A stretch of DNA of 10,560 bases. It comes from Verrucomicrobia bacterium UBA673 (GTDB lineage Bacteria > Verrucomicrobiota > Verrucomicrobiia > Limisphaerales > UBA1096). A model generated the notes under the pieces. That model ran no database searches. It saw only the letters and a program-made list of their open reading frames with translations, and had not been told where the DNA came from. The stretch spans positions 1-10,560 of the forward strand of contig DBNL01000178.1 of the NCBI GenBank assembly GCA_002299785.1. The letters are read 5' to 3'. A program made the translations under genes and the position numbers. This document shows positions 6,696 to 10,560 of this stretch, piece by piece (the stretch's first letter is position 1; each line of letters opens with the position of its first letter).

Positions 6696-7451
6696 ATGAG
6701 CGACACACCCATTCTTGAGATTTGCATCGACTCGGTGGCCTCGGCCATCGCAGCGGAACAAGGCGGCGCGGCGCGCGTCGAGCTTTGCCAAAACCTGTTC
6801 GAGGGCGGCACCACCCCAAGCATGGGCACGGTGTACCATGCACTGCAGCGGGTCGGTATCAAGGTCAACGTCATCATCCGGCCGCGCGGCGGCGACTTCC
6901 TTTACTCCGAAGACGAGTTCGCCGTGATGCAGCACGACATCGTCACGCTCAAGGAGATGGGGATCAACGGCGTCGTCATCGGCATGCTCAACGCCGACGG
7001 CACCATCGATATTGAGCGCTCCAGCCAACTGATCGAACTCGCCCGGCCACTCGAGGTCACTTATCACCGCGCGTTCGATGTCACGGCCGACCCGTTCCGC
7101 GGCCTCAACGACATCATCGGCCTCGGCGTCGAGCGGTTGCTCACCTCCGGGCAGGAGCCGTCGGTGCTTGAGGGGGTGGAGTTGATCGCGGAGTTGGTGC
7201 GCCGCGCCGGCGACGACATCATCATCATGCCCGGCGCAGGCATCACCGAGAAAAACCTGCCGCGAATCATACGCGAAACCGGAGCGAAAGAGTTTCACGT
7301 GACCGGCAGTGCACCGGTGCAAAGTAAAATGGAGTTCCGCAACGAACGCTGCTTCATGGGCAAGGCACTCTATCCCCCCGAGTTCTCGCTAAAAGTCACC
7401 AACCCCGACAAGATCCGTACCTACTGCGGCATCCTTGCGGGCAGCAACTAA
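6696..7451 (+). CDS. cutC: CutC family protein (copper homeostasis annotation)
   Basis: Protein of 251 aa, the usual CutC length (about 250), with a TIM-barrel pattern. Family landmarks run in order: GGAARVELCQNLFEGGTTPS (23-42), IRPRGGDFLYS (61-71), GVVIGMLNADG (92-102), YHRAFD (123-128), LLTSGQ (148-153), MPGAGI (178-183) and EFHVTGS (199-205). E29, C31 and the YHRAFD histidine line the barrel mouth in this family. ATG 6696 fits the family N-terminus; no clear Shine-Dalgarno is present. An upstream extension of the frame to 6369 runs antisense through the lipoprotein gene and is not credible. CutC is annotated for copper handling, but in E. coli the copper phenotype was traced to the MicL sRNA made from cutC, so the biochemical role is open. 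Its stop overlaps the convergent DUF1080 stop by 4 bp. Confidence 0.94.
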   Translation: MSDTPILEICIDSVASAIAAEQGGAARVELCQNLFEGGTTPSMGTVYHALQRVGIKVNVIIRPRGGDFLYSEDEFAVMQHDIVTLKEMGINGVVIGMLNADGTIDIERSSQLIELARPLEVTYHRAFDVTADPFRGLNDIIGLGVERLLTSGQEPSVLEGVELIAELVRRAGDDIIIMPGAGITEKNLPRIIRETGAKEFHVTGSAPVQSKMEFRNERCFMGKALYPPEFSLKVTNPDKIRTYCGILAGSN

Positions 7452-8149
7452 AATTCCTTTATGCGAATGTTGCGCCAGCGAACGTGCTTGCCGGCGCGTC
7501 CCTTGTCTTTGCTTTGGCCGTGGACCTGCAAACCAATGAAACCAGAAGCGTCCATTGAATCACGCAACGTCACCGCGTGCACGCCGTTGATCCACGTCTT
7601 GATTTCATCGCCCTTGGCCTGAATGCGAAAGTGATTCCACTGTTCCGGCTTGAAGGCATCCCGCGCCGGTTTGTTATTTGAGAGGTCCGCGAGCCAACCG
7701 CGCCGCGCCTCGTCGTATAGGCCTCCGGTCCACATCCGATTTCGAATGGTGTCGGGATCAATCTCAACCTGATAGCCACGAACGCGTCCAGCTTGATGCC
7801 TCTTTTTCTTTTTACTCCCCTTCTTTGTTACTTCTGTGTCCCCTCCATAAACCGCACCACGAATCTGCACCCCTGAGTTCAGCGCCGTATCGACCTTGAA
7901 TTCCAACTCCAGCACAAAATCACTGTAAGTTTTCTTGGTGCAAAGAAACGTGTTTGGCGAACGCTTCGGACCAGTCCCGAGAATGGCACCATCCTCAACA
8001 ACGAACTCCGCCGTCCCCCCTCGTTTCTCCCATCCCTTGAGCGTTTTGCCGTCAAACAGATTCACCCAATTGTCAGCATGACCCGCTTGGCCAAGCGCAA
8101 TGGCCAACACCAAGCCAAGCCACCTCCTGTTTTTCAGATAAAAAGCCAT
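7448..8149 (-). CDS. Secreted DUF1080 / 3-keto-disaccharide hydrolase-domain protein
   Basis: Protein of 233 aa with a signal peptide (residues 1-25, basic NRR, hydrophobic WLGLVLAIALG, cleavage probably after AGHA) followed by one DUF1080 (PF06439) domain. Landmarks are LFDGKTLKGW (31-40), FVLELEFKV (78-86), NSGVQIRG (91-98), GYQVEID (125-131), EQWNHFRIQAKG (169-180), GFIGLQVHG (203-211) and WRNIRIKEF (225-233). The family has a concanavalin-like beta sandwich; some members cleave 3-keto-glycosides, and the domain is abundant in Verrucomicrobiota and Planctomycetota. Here it probably acts on glycans outside the cytoplasm. An odd lysine-rich loop (residues 109-117, KKGSKKKKR) is inserted after the Q-I-R-G strand. 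The gene starts 8 nt after the rhomboid stop, so it is probably the last gene of that transcription unit. It has no strong Shine-Dalgarno. Confidence 0.92.
   Translation of the reverse strand: MAFYLKNRRWLGLVLAIALGQAGHADNWVNLFDGKTLKGWEKRGGTAEFVVEDGAILGTGPKRSPNTFLCTKKTYSDFVLELEFKVDTALNSGVQIRGAVYGGDTEVTKKGSKKKKRHQAGRVRGYQVEIDPDTIRNRMWTGGLYDEARRGWLADLSNNKPARDAFKPEQWNHFRIQAKGDEIKTWINGVHAVTLRDSMDASGFIGLQVHGQSKDKGRAGKHVRWRNIRIKEF
8084..8097. repeat. TTGGCCAA palindrome, copy 8 (full 14 bp)
   Basis: Perfect CGCTTGGCCAAGCG inside the signal-peptide codons of the DUF1080 gene (- strand), read as Ala-Leu-Gly-Gln-Ala at residues 18-22. A signal peptide tolerates many sequences, so conservation of this exact DNA string is notable. 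Confidence 0.85.
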
Positions 8150-8157
8150 GGATTAAT

Positions 8158-9105
8158 TCACATCTTAGATCTCGCCTTGTCGAGAATCTTGCGCTCGCGC
8201 TCGGTCAGGCTTTGGATGCCCTGTTTGGAAATCTTGTCGAGAATCGGATCCACCTCGCGGCTAATGAAATCCCCTTCGGCCACCTCGGCGGCATCGACCA
8301 CACTGGGCTTACGCCAGTTTCGACGGCGCGTGACGCCTGAGTCCTTGGGCGAACCGTGCGAAACGAACCGAATCCTGGGCATGCCGGGCAAAAACCGCAT
8401 CAACCCGCCGTTTCGAACCAGCTTGGCCACATAAAACGCACCGTACAACAGCCCCCCCAAATGCGCCGCGTGAGCCACCGAATCCCCCGCCTCGGTCCGT
8501 ATAGCTGTTAAAATGGAAACCAGCGCAATCGCAAAACTACCCCAGAAAACCCATTGAAGTTTCAGTCGGATTGGCAGGACAAAAAACAGGAGCAGATACA
8601 CTTCACGATATGGGAATAACCGTGCCAGCACTCCCATGAACCCAAATACCCCCGCACTCGCTCCCACCATCGGCCCAGCAAATTGGGGAGGGAAAACCGC
8701 TGCAAATCCCAGTTGAAACAAAGCTCCAACCACGCCGCTGGCAAGATACAAGCCGATGACCTCCCGACGGCCAATCGACGGCTCCAATGCCCTGCCGATA
8801 AAAAACAGGCCAAGTCCATTCATCAGTAAATGCCAAACTCCCCCATGCAAAAACTGATAAGTGAATAATTGTATTGGAAGCAGCCAGGAAATTTTGCTCG
8901 AGTCCAACGCAAGCCACTGCCCAACGAACGATTTCTCGAACGTTGCCATACGTGTATCCAAACTGCCGTGATCAATCAAAACCTGCAGTAGGAAAACCAC
9001 GACATTGATCGTCAGCAAAATACCCCACCCGGTCCACGGCTGCTGCATCGATGGACCACGGAACAGCGGTTCCTCCGGTCTCATGTAGGGTCGATCGTCC
9101 AACAT
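8158..9105 (-). CDS. Rhomboid family intramembrane serine protease with C-terminal DUF6576-like domain
   Basis: Protein of 315 aa that cleaves membrane-spanning substrates within the membrane. A first TM segment (about 27-43) is followed by the rhomboid core. It has the WHLLMN motif (H92, N96) with GRALE, the nucleophile in GASAG (S150) and the catalytic histidine in AHLGGL (H215). The spacing fits the GlpG Ser-His dyad with oxyanion residues H92 and N96. About six to seven TM segments are visible, ending near residue 230. The cytoplasmic tail (about 231-315) is basic, then carries VDPILDKISKQGIQSLTERE, which looks like the small C-terminal domain (DUF6576 type) of many Bacteroidota and Verrucomicrobiota rhomboids. 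Substrates are unknown. The start ATG 9105 lacks an evident Shine-Dalgarno. It lies 40 nt downstream of the aminotransferase stop and 8 nt upstream of the DUF1080 start, so it is probably co-transcribed with both. Confidence 0.94.
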   Translation of the reverse strand: MLDDRPYMRPEEPLFRGPSMQQPWTGWGILLTINVVVFLLQVLIDHGSLDTRMATFEKSFVGQWLALDSSKISWLLPIQLFTYQFLHGGVWHLLMNGLGLFFIGRALEPSIGRREVIGLYLASGVVGALFQLGFAAVFPPQFAGPMVGASAGVFGFMGVLARLFPYREVYLLLFFVLPIRLKLQWVFWGSFAIALVSILTAIRTEAGDSVAHAAHLGGLLYGAFYVAKLVRNGGLMRFLPGMPRIRFVSHGSPKDSGVTRRRNWRKPSVVDAAEVAEGDFISREVDPILDKISKQGIQSLTERERKILDKARSKM

Positions 9106-9145
9106 CGTCGAAAGTCAGCATAACACATACGACAACCCCGGCCAA

Positions 9146-10459
9146 TCATATCGCTTGGCCAAGCCGGCGAACACCCTCGAGAATATCGGTCTCCGATGCC
9201 GCCCCGAAGCTCAGGCGCATCTCGTGGCTTGGCTTGGCCCGCGTCGGGTCATCGACATAACACAAGCCACCCGGAACGTAGAGCACGTTACGGTCGAGCA
9301 CTTGTTTGAAAAAGCGCGACTTCATTCCCGTGTTCACTTTTCGAGGCCACGCAGCCCAGATATTCAACCCGCCCTCCGGTTGCTCCCACTGCACTGATCC
9401 CGGAAAATACTCACCCATGGCGTCTGTCATCGCCTTGGCCTTGACTAGGTAACGCCGCTGAACCTTAGTCAGATTTTTCTCGTACAGGCCGGAGGCGAGA
9501 GCATGGCCGACGAGTTGCTGGATCAGATGGCTCGTGCCGAAGTCATGGTTGCCCTTGATCCGCAGCACTGGCGTCAGCAGTTCCTCCGGCAAAATACCAA
9601 ACCCCACGCGCACGCCGGTGGCAAACGGTTTGCTGTACGTACCGGAGTAAATGACCCGATCCACCGCTCCCTTGAGGGCCAGAGCGGACGCCGACGGCGT
9701 GCCGGCAAACCCCAACTCCCGGTACGCGGCATCCTCCACCAGATAAATCGGGTGCCCGGCTGCGGGCTCGTAGCGCCGCAGCAACTCTAGCGCACCCGCC
9801 TTAACACTCAGGCTGGTTGAGCGGCTAGTCGGGTTTTGGTAATACGAAACGAGGTACAGTATTTTCAACCGAGGCAGACTGCCGGCGCGCTTTAGCGACT
9901 CGAGCACCTGCTCAAGATGCCCGAGATCGATGCCGTCGCGGTTCATCCGCACACCGCGACCGGCAACACCGCGGCTCTGCATGATGCCGAGGTAAACGAA
10001 ATATGTCGGATCCTCCACCAACACGATGTCGCCCGGGTCGCACAACGCCTCCGTGGCCAAATAGAGAAACTGCTGCGAGCCATGGGTAATAACCGTACGA
10101 CTGGCCTCGTAAGACGCCGCCTGACCGCGGAGGTTCCCGTCGAGCTTCCGGATGCGACTGGCTGTAAGCTTCCGGAGCGTGGCGTCGCCAGCTGTCGAGC
10201 CGTACTGAAGCGCCGCCTGGCCAAGCGCGGCGTTACCCAGCATTTCGTTGAGCAGTCGCCGGCTCCCCGCCACCGGCAGCGTCGGGTTGTCGGTGAAACC
10301 GGCCGCCAGCGAGATCAGTCTTGGCCGCTCGAGCTTGATCCGCATCAGCCAAGAGATAGGTGGCTCCACAGTATGCCTCCCCATCGCCGATAAGGCGCTA
10401 GGTTTTGAAGATTTACCAGACATCCGAGGTCGGAGCTTGTCCAACTCGCTCCGGCTCAT
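9146..10459 (-). CDS. PLP-dependent class I/II aminotransferase (2-aminoadipate aminotransferase-like)
   Basis: Protein of 437 aa, fold-type I PLP enzyme, cytosolic. Motifs in order: LQYGSTAG (84-91), THGSQQ (125-130; phosphate-binding area), YQNPT (207-211; N209), VEDAAY (241-246; D243 pairs with the pyridine nitrogen), SGTYSKPFATGVRVG (272-286; K277 forms the Schiff base), EGGLNIW (362-368) and MRLSF (414-418; R415 binds the substrate carboxylate). This set matches the LysN/MocR-like aminotransferase group, which includes 2-aminoadipate and branched-chain or aromatic amino acid transaminases. The real amino donor cannot be decided from sequence. No N-terminal GntR DNA-binding domain is present. 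The first 30 residues are polar and extend beyond the family core, so Met13 (10423) is an alternative start. ATG 10459 is preferred because it overlaps the upstream stop as ATGA. Confidence 0.92.
   Translation of the reverse strand: MSRSELDKLRPRMSGKSSKPSALSAMGRHTVEPPISWLMRIKLERPRLISLAAGFTDNPTLPVAGSRRLLNEMLGNAALGQAALQYGSTAGDATLRKLTASRIRKLDGNLRGQAASYEASRTVITHGSQQFLYLATEALCDPGDIVLVEDPTYFVYLGIMQSRGVAGRGVRMNRDGIDLGHLEQVLESLKRAGSLPRLKILYLVSYYQNPTSRSTSLSVKAGALELLRRYEPAAGHPIYLVEDAAYRELGFAGTPSASALALKGAVDRVIYSGTYSKPFATGVRVGFGILPEELLTPVLRIKGNHDFGTSHLIQQLVGHALASGLYEKNLTKVQRRYLVKAKAMTDAMGEYFPGSVQWEQPEGGLNIWAAWPRKVNTGMKSRFFKQVLDRNVLYVPGGLCYVDDPTRAKPSHEMRLSFGAASETDILEGVRRLGQAI
9152..9164. repeat. TTGGCCAA palindrome, copy 9
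   Basis: CGCTTGGCCAAGC overlaps the last codons of the aminotransferase (- strand, read as Leu-Gly-Gln-Ala-Ile-stop), just upstream of the rhomboid gene. A one-mismatch copy, GCCTGGCCAAGC, is in the same gene at 10215-10226. Confidence 0.8.
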
Positions 10460-10560
10460 TGCCAGACTATTTCCCCGGCAACGATCGTCATGACATTGCG
10501 CCCCTTAAGCGTCCAGTCGTAGAACGGATTGTTGACGGCCTTGCTGGCGGTGTCCTCACG
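10456..10560 (-). CDS. Dihydroorotase-like amidohydrolase, C-terminal 34 residues only
   Basis: On the - strand the window edge opens directly into a frame of 34 codons ending in TGA at 10456-10458. Its residues include NNPFYDWTLKGRNVMTIVAG and then EIVWQ. This matches the C-terminal strand pattern of cyclic amidohydrolases: N-x-PF-x-G/D-x-x-L-x-G, T-I-V-x-G, I-V. Dihydroorotase (PyrC, pyrimidine synthesis) is the most likely member; allantoinase or hydantoinase are alternatives. The metal-binding residues lie upstream, outside the window. The TGA overlaps the aminotransferase ATG (ATGA), which points to translational coupling and makes this the upstream gene of the right-hand cluster. Confidence 0.75.
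   Translation of the reverse strand, partial: REDTASKAVNNPFYDWTLKGRNVMTIVAGEIVWQ

Noticed and set aside
6690..7322. Open frame of 210 aa on the - strand opposite cutC.
   Set aside because: Composition rich in Asp, His, Arg and Val typical of a shadow frame of a GC-rich gene; cutC on the other strand has clear family motifs.
9917..10393. Open frame of 158 aa on the + strand opposite the aminotransferase.
   Set aside because: Antisense shadow; the aminotransferase frame has all PLP-enzyme motifs in the right order.
1..10560. CRISPR array, IS element, tRNA/rRNA gene or prophage genes.
   Set aside because: No regularly spaced direct repeats, transposase or integrase motifs, cloverleaf sequences or rRNA signatures were found; the TTGGCCAA copies are irregularly spaced and have no shared spacers.

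Overview
The window (about 60% GC by eye) looks like a chromosomal piece from a member of the Verrucomicrobiota or a close PVC relative. This is inferred from gene content: a very long secreted protein of repeated lamin-tail domains with a DxDxDG calcium-type segment, a secreted DUF1080 protein, a rhomboid protease with a small C-terminal domain, and a short lipoprotein of a type I associate with Verrucomicrobia. No rRNA, tRNA, phage, IS or CRISPR sequence was seen, and no species can be named.

Left half (1-6269, + strand): a tight cluster of co-directional genes. It begins with the 3' part of a giant extracellular protein carrying seven lamin-tail domains and open at the left edge. Next, 5 nt downstream, comes a 13-TM sodium:solute symporter. 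An overlapping small proline-rich two-TM protein follows, which may be a partner of the symporter. Last is a 111-aa protein of unknown function, whose 5' end is ambiguous because an overlapping reading frame with a good ribosome binding site precedes it.

Middle (6276-7451): a small lipoprotein on the - strand and a CutC-family TIM barrel on the + strand. They diverge from a 102-bp spacer that holds two copies of a TTGGCCAA palindrome 41 bp apart.

Right half (7448-10560, all - strand, transcribed right to left): the last 34 codons of a dihydroorotase-like amidohydrolase, then a PLP-dependent aminotransferase (4-nt ATGA overlap), a rhomboid protease (40-nt gap) and a DUF1080 protein (8-nt gap). 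The spacing suggests one transcription unit. The products do not form an obvious single pathway.

The most unusual signal is not a gene. The 8-bp palindrome TTGGCCAA occurs nine times, where about 0.14-0.16 would be expected by chance. Seven copies extend to CTTGGCCAAG and three to the 14-bp CGCTTGGCCAAGCG. The copies lie in intergenic and coding DNA, on genes of both orientations and in all three reading frames, so protein sequence does not explain them. This is the pattern of a highly iterated palindrome, like HIP1 of cyanobacteria. I see no self-contained new defence or mobile system here.
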